Shown here in pieces: positions 53,701-62,827 of a stretch of DNA of 64,000 bases. A model generated the notes under the pieces. That model was not told the DNA's origin, searched no databases, and was given only the letters and a program-made list of their open reading frames with translations. Source of the stretch: Polaribacter sargassicola (GTDB lineage: Bacteria > Bacteroidota > Bacteroidia > Flavobacteriales > Flavobacteriaceae); contig NZ_JAHDAU010000001.1 of assembly GCF_021991835.1 (NCBI RefSeq), forward strand, positions 558,001 to 622,000, written 5' to 3'. The translations under genes were made by a program, and so were the position numbers. Position 1 is the first letter of the stretch. Each line of letters starts with the position of its first letter.

Positions 53701-53991
53701 TCTCGTTTTAGAGCAATATTTTTAACATCTCTAACAACAATTGCAGGTTTAGCCCCATTAATGTTAGAAAAAAGTAGACAAGCACAATTTTTAATTCCTA
53801 TGGCAATTTCTATTTCTTATGGTATTGCCATTGCAACCATTTTAACATTGGTAATGTTGCCATTACTATTGTCTGTATCTAATTCTATAAAAGTAGGAAT
53901 TAAGTGGTTAAAAACAGGCGATAATGTAACCAAAGAAGAAGTAGAAAGTGCTATTATAGAATCTAAATTTGACGAAGATGAAGATCATTAA
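50791..53991 (+). CDS. RND family efflux permease (AcrB-like)
   Basis: A 1066-residue inner-membrane pump of full RND length with twelve predicted helices and two large periplasmic loops. The fourth helix carries the proton-relay pair in GILVDDGIVIGENI, and the second half ends GIIALVGIMVNDGLVLI. It is probably driven by the proton gradient. Substrates cannot be told. The acidic C-terminus (ESKFDEDEDH) overlaps the start of the TolC-like gene. Confidence 0.95.
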   Translation: MKKIITYFIKYPVAVNVFIIAFVAFGLVGAFTMKSSFFPLTESELISISLAYPGASPQEMEEGVVLKIEDNLKGIVGVERVTSVSSENSATVSIEVEKGKDIDVVLSDVKNAVDRVPSFPSGMEPAVIAKVENIRSTISFTVSGENIDLKSLKQYARDIENDIRGIEGISQVSLSGFPDEEIEIAVKENDLRAYNLSFAEVATAVQNSNLLITGGNIKTPEEDYLIRASNRSYYGVELQNLIVRTEPNGNIIRLKDIAEVKDTWSETPDRLYYNGNLAIDISISNTNNEDLLSSAEKIKEYIEKFNQENQKVYLDITDDRSETLQGRTWLLVENGIVGILLVLFFLALFLNLRLAIWVAFGLPVAFLGMFIFASQFDVTINILSLFGMIIVIGILVDDGIVIGENIYHHYYDLGKSKIQAAIDGTIEVIPPIISAILTTIIAFSTLFFVDGRIGNFFSEVSTIVLLTLSVSLIEALVILPAHIAHSKALNRKKLENGKEVKANGLDGFFNKINKFADGGLTKINEKFYVPFLKFSLQNKIFAFSIPIALLVLSIASLNGGIVRTSFFPSIASDKIQVTLKMPQGTNERITDSIISIIEEKAWLVGKEYTDKQSGKEEVVQNIIKRVGPGSANATLTINLLPGESREFSSPEITNTLREKVGKVYGVESLIFGSGGNFGGNPIAVSLLGNNIEELKAAKEELKVQLENNPLLKDISDNDPAGIKEVNITLKDNAYLLGLNLQSVMAQIRNGFFGFQAQRFQRGQDEIKVWVRYNREDRASIKNLDDMRIVAPNGTRIPFSEIGNYQIKRGDIAINHLSGKREIQVSADLKDPKESATEILEDIKTNIMPLITSKYHSVSPLYEGQNREANKTLDSLKYLKWIILALIYIVIAFTFRSYSQPILLLLMIPFSMIGVVLGHYFHDFPINILSWLGIIALVGIMVNDGLVLIGKFNSYLKEGMLFDDALVAAGQSRFRAIFLTSLTTIAGLAPLMLEKSRQAQFLIPMAISISYGIAIATILTLVMLPLLLSVSNSIKVGIKWLKTGDNVTKEEVESAIIESKFDEDEDH

Positions 53992-55306
53992 AAATACAAT
54001 ATTATTGGTCGTTTTTTTATCGGCTATACAAGGAATATCACAAGAGATTTTAACAAAAAAAGAAGCATTAGTTATTACTTTAGAAAATAATTTTGGAGTA
54101 AAAATTGCAAATAATAATATAGAAGTAGCAAAGAATAATAAAAGTATTTACAATACAGGTTTTTTGCCAACGGTTTCGGTTTCTTCTGGTGCAAATTATA
54201 GTAGAAATAATCAAACAAATATTCCACAACAAGGAGATGAAACAAGTACAATTGGAGCCGTTACAAAGTCTTATAGTACTTCTGTTGGTTTAGATTATAC
54301 CCTCTTTGATGGATTGGGTAGAAAGTACAATTATCAGCAATTAAAAGAAACATATAATTTAACCGAATTAGAAGCTAAAGAAACTATAGAAAACACCTAT
54401 TTACAGTTGTTTACTTCGTATTTTCAAATAGCGCGTTTATCAGAAAATAAAGATAATCTGTCTGAAGCTTTAACCATTTCTAAACAAAGATTATCTCGTG
54501 CAAAATATCAATATGATTACGGTCAATCTACTAGGTTAGAGTTGTTAAATGCAGAGGTTGATGTTAATAATGATAGTATTGCTTTAATTTCTGCAGAACA
54601 ACAATTAAGTAATGAAAAACGTGGTTTAAACATTATTTTAGGGATAGAAAAAGAAGTGAATTATGTGGTAGAGACAGAGGTAGATTTTGCAGAAATGTTA
54701 AATTTTGCTGATTTAGAAACTAAAACTTTAGCCAATAATTCTTTATTGAATCAAAATAAAAAGAACATTGCAATTAGCGAGTTTAATATTAAAATAAATA
54801 AAGCAAATTATTTACCAACTTTAGGTTTAACCACTTCTTATGGGTGGAATAAAAACGAAAATGAAAACATAGCAAACGTTTTTCAACCAAAAGCAACATC
54901 GTCTAACGGATTAAATGCAGGTTTAAGTTTGTCTTGGAATTTATTTGATGGAGGAAGTACAAAAACCAATATAGCAAATGCTAAAATTGCATTAGAAAAC
55001 CAACAGATATTATTAGAGCAACAAAAAATTACCATTAAAAATAATTTAAAAAATACTTGGGATAATTATAAAAACCAATTATTTATAATTGGTGCTCAAG
55101 AAACAAATGTAGCCACTACACAAAATAATTTTGACAGAACAGAAGAGCGTTACAAATTAGGGCAAATTACATCTATAGAGTTTAGACAAGCTCAAATTAA
55201 TTTAATTAATGCAAAAACAGCTTTAAATAATGCAAAATTTGATGCAAAATTAATAGAGTTACAATTATTACAACTAAGTGGAGATATCTTAAATGTTAAT
55301 TTTTAA
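53978..55306 (+). CDS. TolC family outer-membrane efflux protein
   Basis: About 442 residues. The signal peptide is MKIIKNTILLVVFLSAIQGISQ. Two repeats of the outer-membrane efflux domain follow, with LDYTLFDGLGRKYNYQ in the first and LSWNLFDGGSTKTNIANAK in the second. It forms the outer-membrane channel for the RND pump. The ATG at 53978 is preferred over the TTG at 53969 because it begins a clean signal peptide. The gene overlaps the permease by 14 bases. Confidence 0.92.
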   Translation: MKIIKNTILLVVFLSAIQGISQEILTKKEALVITLENNFGVKIANNNIEVAKNNKSIYNTGFLPTVSVSSGANYSRNNQTNIPQQGDETSTIGAVTKSYSTSVGLDYTLFDGLGRKYNYQQLKETYNLTELEAKETIENTYLQLFTSYFQIARLSENKDNLSEALTISKQRLSRAKYQYDYGQSTRLELLNAEVDVNNDSIALISAEQQLSNEKRGLNIILGIEKEVNYVVETEVDFAEMLNFADLETKTLANNSLLNQNKKNIAISEFNIKINKANYLPTLGLTTSYGWNKNENENIANVFQPKATSSNGLNAGLSLSWNLFDGGSTKTNIANAKIALENQQILLEQQKITIKNNLKNTWDNYKNQLFIIGAQETNVATTQNNFDRTEERYKLGQITSIEFRQAQINLINAKTALNNAKFDAKLIELQLLQLSGDILNVNF

Positions 55307-55635
55307 GTAAACTGATTTTTGTCATAAACCTAATTAAAGTTTCTCTGTAATTTTGAACCATAGTTTTATTGAAAGTGAATTTTTAATCATACTTATAGTT
55401 TTTTAGACGCTTGGTAAGATCTTAATTGGTTTTTTGCATTGGTTGTTGTATACCTAGTTGTTGCTGTATTTCTTTTTTTATAAATATTAAATAAGAAACT
55501 TAAGAAATGGTTATTTGTAGTGTTTAGTTATAAAAGTCCGAGTTTTAAACTCGGACTTTTTGTTTAAATAAAGTATAATGAATAGTTTTACTTTTAAAAA
55601 TTTACTTAACTTTAATCATTACAAATAATAATTTA
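55307..55635. other. Intergenic stretch between the efflux operon and the Crp-family gene
   Basis: About 329 A+T-rich bases. Apart from the strong terminator at 55532-55560 and a TAACTTTA sequence near 55606 that is one base off the -7 consensus, I see nothing in it. Confidence 0.5.
55532..55560 (+). terminator. Terminator upstream of the Crp-family gene
   Basis: AAAAGTCCGAGTTT and AAACTCGGACTTTT (14 bp) with one base between, followed by T residues. It lies 226 bases after the TolC-like gene, so the efflux transcript may have a long 3' end, or a small RNA may end here. Confidence 0.8.
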
Positions 55636-56268
55636 ATGAATACTAGTTTTAAAGAGAGTTTTGATTACCTTTTTGAGGAAGAACTAATTAATGAAATAGG
55701 TAGAATTGGTGTTAAAAAAAGCTTTAAACAAGATACTATAATTATAGAAATTGGTGATTATATAAAATCGATGCCGCTATTAATTTCTGGCGCAATAAAG
55801 ATTTTAAGAGAAGATGAAAATGGTGATGAATTGGTTTTGTATTATTTAGAAAAAGGAGATACTTGCGCTATGACACTTTCTTGTTGTATGGGGCAATCTA
55901 AAAGTAAAATAAGAGCGGTTGCAGAAACTGATGTAGAATTAATTATGTTGCCAAAAGAAAACATGGCAACTTGGTTAGGTACATATAAAACATGGCAAAA
56001 TTATATTTTACAGAGCTATCATAATAGAATGGAAGAGTTGCTAGAAGCTGTAGATACAATTGCATTTTTAAAAATGGATGAACGTCTTTTTAAGTATTTA
56101 AAAGACAAAGCTATGGTTACACATAATGATGTTTTACAAGTTACCCACAAACAAATTTCTGAAGATTTACACACCTCTAGAGTTGTTATTTCTAGACTAT
56201 TAAAAAAGTTAGAAAATGAACATAAAATAAAACTTTTTAGAAACAGTATTAAAGTCTTAGAATTATAA
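55636..56268 (+). CDS. Crp/Fnr family transcriptional regulator
   Basis: A 210-residue regulator with an N-terminal cyclic-nucleotide-binding-like beta-barrel and a C-terminal winged helix (VTHKQISEDLHTSRVVISRLLKKLE, ~residues 157-181). Where Crp has its cAMP-contact loop, this protein has GDTCAMTLSCCMGQSKS with C77, C83 and C84, so cAMP binding is unlikely and a redox, metal or ligand signal through the cysteines is possible. It does not have the Fnr N-terminal cysteine set. Thioredoxin follows 23 bases later. Confidence 0.88.
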   Translation: MNTSFKESFDYLFEEELINEIGRIGVKKSFKQDTIIIEIGDYIKSMPLLISGAIKILREDENGDELVLYYLEKGDTCAMTLSCCMGQSKSKIRAVAETDVELIMLPKENMATWLGTYKTWQNYILQSYHNRMEELLEAVDTIAFLKMDERLFKYLKDKAMVTHNDVLQVTHKQISEDLHTSRVVISRLLKKLENEHKIKLFRNSIKVLEL

Positions 56269-56291
56269 TTAACGTTGATATTTTTTTTAAT

Positions 56292-56591
56292 ATGAGTAGT
56301 TTTTCTGATATAATAAATCAAAATAAGCTTGTTTTAGTAGATTTTTTTGCTGTTTGGTGTGGACCCTGCAAAATGATGAGTCCTATCTTAAAAGATGTAA
56401 AACAATCTTTAGGAGAAAAAATATCTATCATTAAAATAGATGTAGATAAAAACCAGGCTATTGCAGCAAAATACCAAGTAAAAGGTGTGCCTACTTTAGT
56501 TTTATACAAGTCAGGTAAACAAGTTTGGCGTCAATCTGGCGTTGTACAAAAAAACGATTTAATTATGCTGGTAAAAAAGTTTACAGAATAA
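56292..56591 (+). CDS. trxA: Thioredoxin family protein
   Basis: A 99-residue single-domain thioredoxin with active site WCGPCKMM, a cis-Pro segment KGVPTLVLYKSG, and no signal peptide, so it is a cytoplasmic dithiol reductase. It lies 23 bases after the Crp/Fnr-type gene and abuts the convergent nadB stop codon with no spacer. The pairing with a cysteine-bearing regulator may be functional. Confidence 0.92.
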   Translation: MSSFSDIINQNKLVLVDFFAVWCGPCKMMSPILKDVKQSLGEKISIIKIDVDKNQAIAAKYQVKGVPTLVLYKSGKQVWRQSGVVQKNDLIMLVKKFTE

Positions 56592-58175
56592 TTAAATACA
56601 ATCTAGGCTGTAAAAACCTCCACAGTTTTTAGTCCTTTTTTTAGAAAATTGTGTAATTAAATAAGCTGTTGTAATTAAGTTTCTTAGCTCACATAACTCT
56701 ACTGATAGTTCAGAGTTATCATACAAACGTTTATTATCTTCGTATAAAACACGTAATTTTTTTTCAGCACGCTTTAAACGTTCGTTAGACCTTACAATAC
56801 CAACATAATTGGTCATTATAGTTTTAACTTCGTTTTTATCATGAGAAATTAAAATTTGTTCCATGTTTTTTACAACACCAACGTCGTTCCATTGAGGCAC
56901 ATTTTCAGGTAATTTTGCTTTTTTATACTTTTTAGAAATGTTTTCAAAAGCATTGTGTGCATAAACTAAACCTTCTAATAAAGAGTTTGAAGCTAGTCTG
57001 TTACCGCCATGAAGACCTGTTCTAGTAACTTCTCCACAAGCATATAGTTTTTTAATAGATGTTTTTGCGTTTTTATTTACGTTTACACCACCACAAATGT
57101 AGTGTGATGCAGGTACAACAGGTATATAGTCTTTAGAAACATCAATATTTAAAGAAGCACATTTTTCTGTTATATTAGGAAAGTGATCTTTAAATTTCTC
57201 CATATCTAATTGCGTACAATCAAGATATACATGTGGCTTACCACTCTTTTTTAATTCGTTATCTATGGCTCTCGCTACAATATCTCTAGAAGCTAATTCT
57301 TCTCTTTCATCATAGTTATGCATAAATAAATTACCATTAAAATCTCTTAATTTAGCACCAAAACCTCTAACGGCTTCAGAAATTAAAAAGGCAGGATATT
57401 CGCCGGGATTGTATAAAGCTGTTGGATGAAACTGAATAAATTCCATGTCAGAAATTTCTGCTTTAGCTCTATATGCTATTCCAATACCATCTCCAGTAGC
57501 AACTGTTGGGTTTGTAGTAGTTTCGTAAACTTGACCATTTCCGCCAGAAGCTAAAATGGTAAACTTACTTATAAAAGTAATAACTTTAGATTTTTTAATG
57601 TCTAAAACATAAGCTCCATAGCAAGAAATTTTGCTGTTTCTTTTTGTTTTTTTCTTTTTAACTTGATGTTCGGTAATTAAATCAATTGCATAATGATGCG
57701 TTAAAAATTCAATATTAGGCAAGGCATTAACTTTTGTTAATAAAGCGCGTTCAATTTCTGCACCTGTAATATCTGTATGATGTAAAATTCTGTTTTGAGA
57801 ATGGCCACCTTCTCTACCTAAATCATAATATCCATTTTCATTCTTATCAAATTGTGTGCCCCAGGCTATTAATTCTTGCAGTCTTTTTGGTGCATCTTCA
57901 ACAACCATTCTAACTACTTCTTCATCACACAAACCATCACCGGCAATTAAAGTGTCTTGCACATGTTGTTCAAAACTATCAACATTTTTATTAAAAACTG
58001 TGGCAATACCTCCTTGAGCATATTTGGTGTTAGATTCACTTTGCGAATCTTTTGTAACAATAATTACTTTAGCATCTTTGTGTTTTGTGGCTATTTTAAG
58101 TGCAAAAGTTAGCCCAGAAACTCCAGATCCAATCACTAAAAAATCTGAGGTAATTACCTTATTGTTATCTGTCAT
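56592..58175 (-). CDS. nadB: L-aspartate oxidase
   Basis: A 527-residue FAD enzyme making iminoaspartate for NAD synthesis. The FAD-binding loop is VIGSGVSGLT; substrate and cofactor motifs include YAQGGIATV, SHYICGGVNVN and GLHGGNRLASNSLLEG. A helical C-terminal domain is present. It works with NadA, whose gene lies 4 bases upstream on the same strand. Confidence 0.96.
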   Translation of the reverse strand: MTDNNKVITSDFLVIGSGVSGLTFALKIATKHKDAKVIIVTKDSQSESNTKYAQGGIATVFNKNVDSFEQHVQDTLIAGDGLCDEEVVRMVVEDAPKRLQELIAWGTQFDKNENGYYDLGREGGHSQNRILHHTDITGAEIERALLTKVNALPNIEFLTHHYAIDLITEHQVKKKKTKRNSKISCYGAYVLDIKKSKVITFISKFTILASGGNGQVYETTTNPTVATGDGIGIAYRAKAEISDMEFIQFHPTALYNPGEYPAFLISEAVRGFGAKLRDFNGNLFMHNYDEREELASRDIVARAIDNELKKSGKPHVYLDCTQLDMEKFKDHFPNITEKCASLNIDVSKDYIPVVPASHYICGGVNVNKNAKTSIKKLYACGEVTRTGLHGGNRLASNSLLEGLVYAHNAFENISKKYKKAKLPENVPQWNDVGVVKNMEQILISHDKNEVKTIMTNYVGIVRSNERLKRAEKKLRVLYEDNKRLYDNSELSVELCELRNLITTAYLITQFSKKRTKNCGGFYSLDCI

Positions 58176-58179
58176 TTTA

Positions 58180-59175
58180 TTATTTTGATAGTTCTAACAT
58201 TCTGTTAATAGGTAAAATAGCTTTTTTTGCTAATTCACTTTCAACTTCAATATTAGGTAATTCGTGTTTTAAACATAAATACAATTTTTTCATTGTATTC
58301 ATTTTCATGTACGCACATTCGCTACATGCACAAGTGTTGTCTTCTTTTGCTGGCGCAGGAATAATAATTTTATCAGGGTTTTCTTGCATCATTTCATACA
58401 AAATACCAGCTTCTGTAGCTACAATAAATTTTTGTTTATTGCTATTTTTTACATGGTTTAAAAGACCAGATGTAGAGCCAATATATTTGGCAACTTTAAG
58501 CATGTGAGCTTCAGATTCTGGGTGTGCAATTAATTCTGCATCTGGATGTTCTTTGTATAAGTCAATTAACTTTTCCATTGAAAAAGCTTCATGTACCATA
58601 CAAGCACCATCCCAAAGTAACATTTCTCTACCTGTTTCTTTATTTAAATAATCACCTAAATTTCTATCTGGAGCAAAAATTATTGGTTGGTCTTCTGGAA
58701 AAGAATCAATTATTTTTCTTGCATTAGATGAGGTACAAACAATATCACTTAAAGCCTTTATTTCTGCAGAACAGTTAATGTAAGTAACTACTTTATGATT
58801 TGGATGTTGTTTTTTAAATGCAGAAAATTCTTCTGGCGGACAAGAGTCTGCCAAAGAGCAACCCGCTAATAAATCTGGTAATAAAACCTTTTTTGTTGGG
58901 TTTAAAATTTTTGCCGTTTCTGCCATAAAATGCACACCAGCAAAAACAATAACATCTGCATCTGTTTTGGCTGCTTGTTGTGCTAATGCTAAACTATCAC
59001 CAACAAAATCTGCAATTTCTTGTATTTCATCAATTTGATAATAATGTGCTAAAAGAACTGCATTCTTTTCTTTTTTCAGCCTTAAAATTTCCTCTACATA
59101 ATTAACATCAGGAGTTTCAATATCTAAAAATCCTTTTGTATTTAAATTTTTCTTTGCAGTAATTAAAGTTTCCAT
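58180..59175 (-). CDS. nadA: Quinolinate synthase
   Basis: A 331-residue [4Fe-4S] enzyme condensing iminoaspartate with dihydroxyacetone phosphate. The three cluster cysteines are probably those in [22 protein letters not shown] and [12 protein letters not shown]. Other family motifs seen are [19 protein letters not shown] and [13 protein letters not shown]. First gene of a nadA-nadB operon with its own TATATTTG box. Confidence 0.95.
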   Translation of the reverse strand: METLITAKKNLNTKGFLDIETPDVNYVEEILRLKKEKNAVLLAHYYQIDEIQEIADFVGDSLALAQQAAKTDADVIVFAGVHFMAETAKILNPTKKVLLPDLLAGCSLADSCPPEEFSAFKKQHPNHKVVTYINCSAEIKALSDIVCTSSNARKIIDSFPEDQPIIFAPDRNLGDYLNKETGREMLLWDGACMVHEAFSMEKLIDLYKEHPDAELIAHPESEAHMLKVAKYIGSTSGLLNHVKNSNKQKFIVATEAGILYEMMQENPDKIIIPAPAKEDNTCACSECAYMKMNTMKKLYLCLKHELPNIEVESELAKKAILPINRMLELSK

Positions 59176-59202
59176 AAAAATGTTCTATTTTGAAACACAG
59201 TA

Positions 59203-59210
59203 CAAATATA
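59203..59210 (-). promoter_or_regulatory. Candidate -7 box (TATATTTG) for nadA-nadB
   Basis: TATATTTG on the minus strand ends 27 bases before the nadA ATG. No TTG at the usual spacing. Confidence 0.5.
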
Positions 59211-59276
59211 AACTCTATTTTGTTGGTAGGAAAATGAATGTTATTTTTCTATTAAATTATAACTATAAAGTAAGAA

Positions 59277-59864
59277 ATGTTGAATTTATCGGAAGATTTT
59301 TGGGAAAACAAATATCAAAAGAATAAAATTGGTTGGGATTTAGGAATAATTTCACCTCCATTAAAAACATATTTTAATCAATTAACCAATAAAAATCTAA
59401 AAATATTAATTCCTGGTGGAGGTAATTCTTACGAAGCCGAATACCTTTTTAACAACGGGTTTAAAAATGTTTTTGTAGTTGATTTGGCTAAAAGTGCTTT
59501 AGATAATATTAAAAAGAGGGTTTCTAATTTTCCAGAACATCAATTAATTCATGCTGATTTTTTTGATTTAGAAGGTGATTTTGATTTGATTGTTGAGCAA
59601 ACCTTTTTTTGTGCAATAAATCCAGAATTAAGGCAAAAATATGCCAACAAAATGAACAGCTTGTTAAATAAGAAAGGAAAATTGGTTGGATTGCTTTTTG
59701 ATGCAAAATTAAACGAAGATCATCCACCTTTTGGTGGTAAAAAAGAAGAATATCTTTCTTATTTTAAATCTTATTTTTCTATAGAAATTATGGAGAAATG
59801 TTACAATTCTTATCATAATAGACAAGAAATGGAGTTGTTTGTTAAATTGATGAAATTACCTTAA
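59277..59864 (+). CDS. SAM-dependent methyltransferase, TPMT-like
   Basis: A 195-residue class I methyltransferase. It starts with DFWENKYQKNKIGWDLG, a pattern typical of thiopurine methyltransferase-type enzymes. The SAM-binding loop is ILIPGGGNSYEAEYL, followed by VFVVDLAKSALDN and the EQTFFCAINPELR segment. Such enzymes methylate thiols, selenium or tellurium compounds; the natural substrate is unknown. It is 76 bases before cydA. Confidence 0.87.
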   Translation: MLNLSEDFWENKYQKNKIGWDLGIISPPLKTYFNQLTNKNLKILIPGGGNSYEAEYLFNNGFKNVFVVDLAKSALDNIKKRVSNFPEHQLIHADFFDLEGDFDLIVEQTFFCAINPELRQKYANKMNSLLNKKGKLVGLLFDAKLNEDHPPFGGKKEEYLSYFKSYFSIEIMEKCYNSYHNRQEMELFVKLMKLP

Positions 59865-59940
59865 TTTTAGTTCTTTTTTTGTAATAAATGTTACAGAGAA
59901 ATGATGCTGTTTTTGTATTTTTATATTTCAAAATAAGGGT

Positions 59941-61272
59941 ATGGAAGATATGCTATTCTATGATAGAATGCAGTTTGCATTTACTATCACATTTCACTAT
60001 TTATTTCCGCAATTAACAATGGGTTTATCATTGATGATTGTGTATTTTAAATGGAAGCTTTTAAGAACAGAAATTGTTAAATATAATGATGCTGCAAAAT
60101 TTTGGATGAAAATTTTTGCACTTAATTTTGCTATGGGAGTTGTAACTGGTATTCCTATGGAATTTCAATTTGGTACAAACTGGGCAAAGTTTTCTGAATT
60201 AACTGGTGGAATTATCGGACAAACATTGGCAATGGAAGGAATGTTTTCGTTCTTTTTAGAATCGTCCTTTTTAGGGCTTTTTCTTTTTGGTGAAAAGTTG
60301 TTAGGGCATAAACTCCATTTTCTTACCGGTTTTCTCGTTTTTTTAGGTTCTTGGGCAAGTGGTTATTTAATCATTGCCACACATTCTTGGATGCAGCATC
60401 CTGTAGGTTATGAAATTATAGAAAACGGAAAATTTGTTTTAAATAATTTTGGCGCATTATTTTCTAATCCTTGGTTATTGCCTTCTTATTTACACAATCA
60501 AGCTGCTTCTTTAGTTACATCATCTTTTGTAGTTGCTGCTATTGGTGCTTTTTATTTATTGAATAATAAACACAATGAATTCGGAAAAATATTTGTAAAA
60601 ACAGGTGTTGTCTTTGGGTTAATTTCTAGCTTATTAGTGGCTTTTCCTACGGGAGATTTGGTAGCAAAAAACGTAGTAAAATATCAACCAGCAACTTTTG
60701 CCGCAATGGAAGGAATTTTTGAAACTGAAAAGGGAGGTTCTGAAATTGTTTTAATTGGGCAACCAAATATGTTAGAAAAGAAATTAGATAACAAAATTGC
60801 TGTACCAAACATATTAAGTTTTTTAACCTACCAAGATTGGAATGCAGAAATTAAAGGTTTAAATGAGTTTGATAAAAGTGTACACCCAACAAATGTACCT
60901 GGTTTGTATTATTCTTATCATATTATGGTAGGTTTAGGTACTATTTTTATAGGTTTAATGTTACTTGCAGCAGTACAATTGTTTCGTAAAAAACTATACA
61001 AGACAAAATGGATTTTATGGGCTATTATGTTTATGTTACCTTTTCCGTATATTGCAAATACTACAGGTTGGTACACAGCAGAATTGGGTAGACAACCTTG
61101 GTTGGTTTTCGATTTGTTAAGAACAACAGAAGGCGCATCTCCAACAGTTTCATCAGGGAATACATTATTTACTTTATTAGGTTTTATTGGTTTATATCTT
61201 CTTTTAGGAATGTTATTTTTAATGTTAGCAGGTAAAATTATTAACAAAGGTCCAGAGCCAGAAACACACTAA
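59941..61272 (+). CDS. cydA: Cytochrome bd ubiquinol/menaquinol oxidase subunit I
   Basis: A 443-residue polytopic subunit that oxidises quinol and reduces O2 with high affinity. Key residues keep E. coli numbering: His19 (haem b595), Glu99 and Glu107 (proton path) and His185 (LHNQAAS, haem b558). It is shorter than E. coli CydA, so it is a short-Q-loop type. cydB follows after 5 bases. Confidence 0.96.
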   Translation: MEDMLFYDRMQFAFTITFHYLFPQLTMGLSLMIVYFKWKLLRTEIVKYNDAAKFWMKIFALNFAMGVVTGIPMEFQFGTNWAKFSELTGGIIGQTLAMEGMFSFFLESSFLGLFLFGEKLLGHKLHFLTGFLVFLGSWASGYLIIATHSWMQHPVGYEIIENGKFVLNNFGALFSNPWLLPSYLHNQAASLVTSSFVVAAIGAFYLLNNKHNEFGKIFVKTGVVFGLISSLLVAFPTGDLVAKNVVKYQPATFAAMEGIFETEKGGSEIVLIGQPNMLEKKLDNKIAVPNILSFLTYQDWNAEIKGLNEFDKSVHPTNVPGLYYSYHIMVGLGTIFIGLMLLAAVQLFRKKLYKTKWILWAIMFMLPFPYIANTTGWYTAELGRQPWLVFDLLRTTEGASPTVSSGNTLFTLLGFIGLYLLLGMLFLMLAGKIINKGPEPETH

Positions 61273-61277
61273 GAATT

Positions 61278-62354
61278 ATGGAATTATTTTGGTATATCGT
61301 TTTAATGACAATGTTGGCTGTTTATGTAATTTTAGACGGTTATGATTTTGGCGCAGGAATTATTCATTTATTTTTTGCTAAAAAAGAAAAAGATAAAAAA
61401 GCAATAACAAATGCAATTGGTCCTTTTTGGGATGCTAACGAGGTTTGGTTAATTGCTTCTGGTGGTGTGTTATTTTTTGCTTTTCCTACTTTATACGCAT
61501 CTTCTTTTAGTGGTTTTTATTTGCCTTTAATGATGATTTTATGGTTGCTGATTTTTAGAGCAATTGGTTTAGAATTAAGAGGTCAAATTCATAATAAAAT
61601 GTGGGAAGCCATTTGGGATAAAGCTTTTGGAATATCGAGCTTATTATTAGCCTTGTTTTTTGGTGTTGCTTTAGGAAACGTAGTAAGAGGTGTAAATTTA
61701 GGAAATGTGGTTAACGGAGTTTCTACGCAAGAAGCACATTATTTCTTTTTACCACTTTGGAATCCTACTTTTAGTCCGCAAGCAGAACAATTAGGTATTA
61801 TAGATTGGTTTACGTTATTATTAGGTATTATTGGTGTAGTTACTTTAACAATTCATGGAGCTAATTGGATTATTTTTAAAACCAATTCTGATATCAATGA
61901 AAAACTAAAAAAAGTAGTTTTTAACTTGAATTTTGTTTTGTTAGGTTTGGTAATTATTTCGTTATTTATTTGGCATATTATAGATCCAGAACCATTTCGT
62001 AATTTTATAGAAAAACCTTGGTTAATTATTTTTCCGATAATTTGTTTTACAGGCTTGTTTGGTTTGTTTAAGGTAAAATCATTTAAAAAACACGGACTTG
62101 GCTTTTTGTTTTCATCATTATTTTTATTTGGCGGATTAACATCAACAGTAGCATCAATTTTCCCAAAAGTATTGCCATCAACAAATAATATAAATCCAGA
62201 TTTAACTTTGTATAATGTTGCTGCAGATGAGTACGGTTTGTCTGTAGGTGTGTATTGGTTTGTAATTGCAGCAGTTTTGGTAACTGTTTATATGGTAATA
62301 CAATACAAAGTTTTTAAAGGTAAAATGGACGATGTTGGTTACGGAGAACATTAA
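61278..62354 (+). CDS. cydB: Cytochrome bd oxidase subunit II
   Basis: A 358-residue subunit with about eight to nine helices. It begins with LDGYDFGAGIIH and IGPFWDANEVWLIASGG, the CydB signature regions, and has LWNPTFSPQ later. It completes the oxidase with CydA. A small membrane-protein gene follows after 15 bases and may belong to the complex. Confidence 0.96.
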   Translation: MELFWYIVLMTMLAVYVILDGYDFGAGIIHLFFAKKEKDKKAITNAIGPFWDANEVWLIASGGVLFFAFPTLYASSFSGFYLPLMMILWLLIFRAIGLELRGQIHNKMWEAIWDKAFGISSLLLALFFGVALGNVVRGVNLGNVVNGVSTQEAHYFFLPLWNPTFSPQAEQLGIIDWFTLLLGIIGVVTLTIHGANWIIFKTNSDINEKLKKVVFNLNFVLLGLVIISLFIWHIIDPEPFRNFIEKPWLIIFPIICFTGLFGLFKVKSFKKHGLGFLFSSLFLFGGLTSTVASIFPKVLPSTNNINPDLTLYNVAADEYGLSVGVYWFVIAAVLVTVYMVIQYKVFKGKMDDVGYGEH

Positions 62355-62369
62355 GTAAAATAATGTGTT

Positions 62370-62678
62370 ATGACAGGTACTTTAATTTCTTTAATTAGTA
62401 TTTTTATAGGGATTATTGCGGCAAATACCTTCGGATATTTTAAAAAAAGATATTCTTTTGGTTTTACAGGAAACACATTAATTGGTGTTTTTGGGTCTAT
62501 CTTTTTAATCAAACTTTTTGGCAGATTGGGTTTTGATCCTTGGTCTATAATGCAAAACGAAACTTTTTATGTTTGGTTATTTATAATCAATTGTTTGGTT
62601 TCTATTTTAGGTGGAGTTTTAGGACTCTTTTTTGTGAAAAATATTTATAATAAAATGAATAAAAAAGCAGCTAATTAG
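62370..62678 (+). CDS. Small membrane protein encoded behind cydB
   Basis: A 102-residue protein with three hydrophobic segments (~5-23, ~36-52, ~68-92). The Gly-spaced helix FTGNTLIGVFGSIF and SILGGVLGLFF recall the YeaQ/YmgE (transglycosylase-associated) fold, but only weakly. It lies 15 bases after cydB and its stop codon is inside the operon's terminator, so it is the last gene of the cyd transcript. It could be an accessory subunit like CydX or CydS, though unrelated in sequence. Function unknown. Confidence 0.75.
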   Translation: MTGTLISLISIFIGIIAANTFGYFKKRYSFGFTGNTLIGVFGSIFLIKLFGRLGFDPWSIMQNETFYVWLFIINCLVSILGGVLGLFFVKNIYNKMNKKAAN

Positions 62679-62688
62679 CTGCTTTTTT
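62661..62688 (+). terminator. Palindromic terminator overlapping the end of the cyd operon
   Basis: AAAAAAGCAGCTAA is directly followed by its complement TTAGCTGCTTTTTT. The stop codon of the small membrane protein lies in the middle of the palindrome. Confidence 0.85.
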
Positions 62689-62827
62689 GTGTTTAATATT
62701 TTCTTTTTATTAGTGAAAAGTTCGAATATTTTACCTTAAATGATATAAGTTAAATTTTAAATTATAAGAGCTAAGACAAATTTTATAACAATGTTAAATT
62801 TGGTAGATAATAATTAAAAAAAGAATT

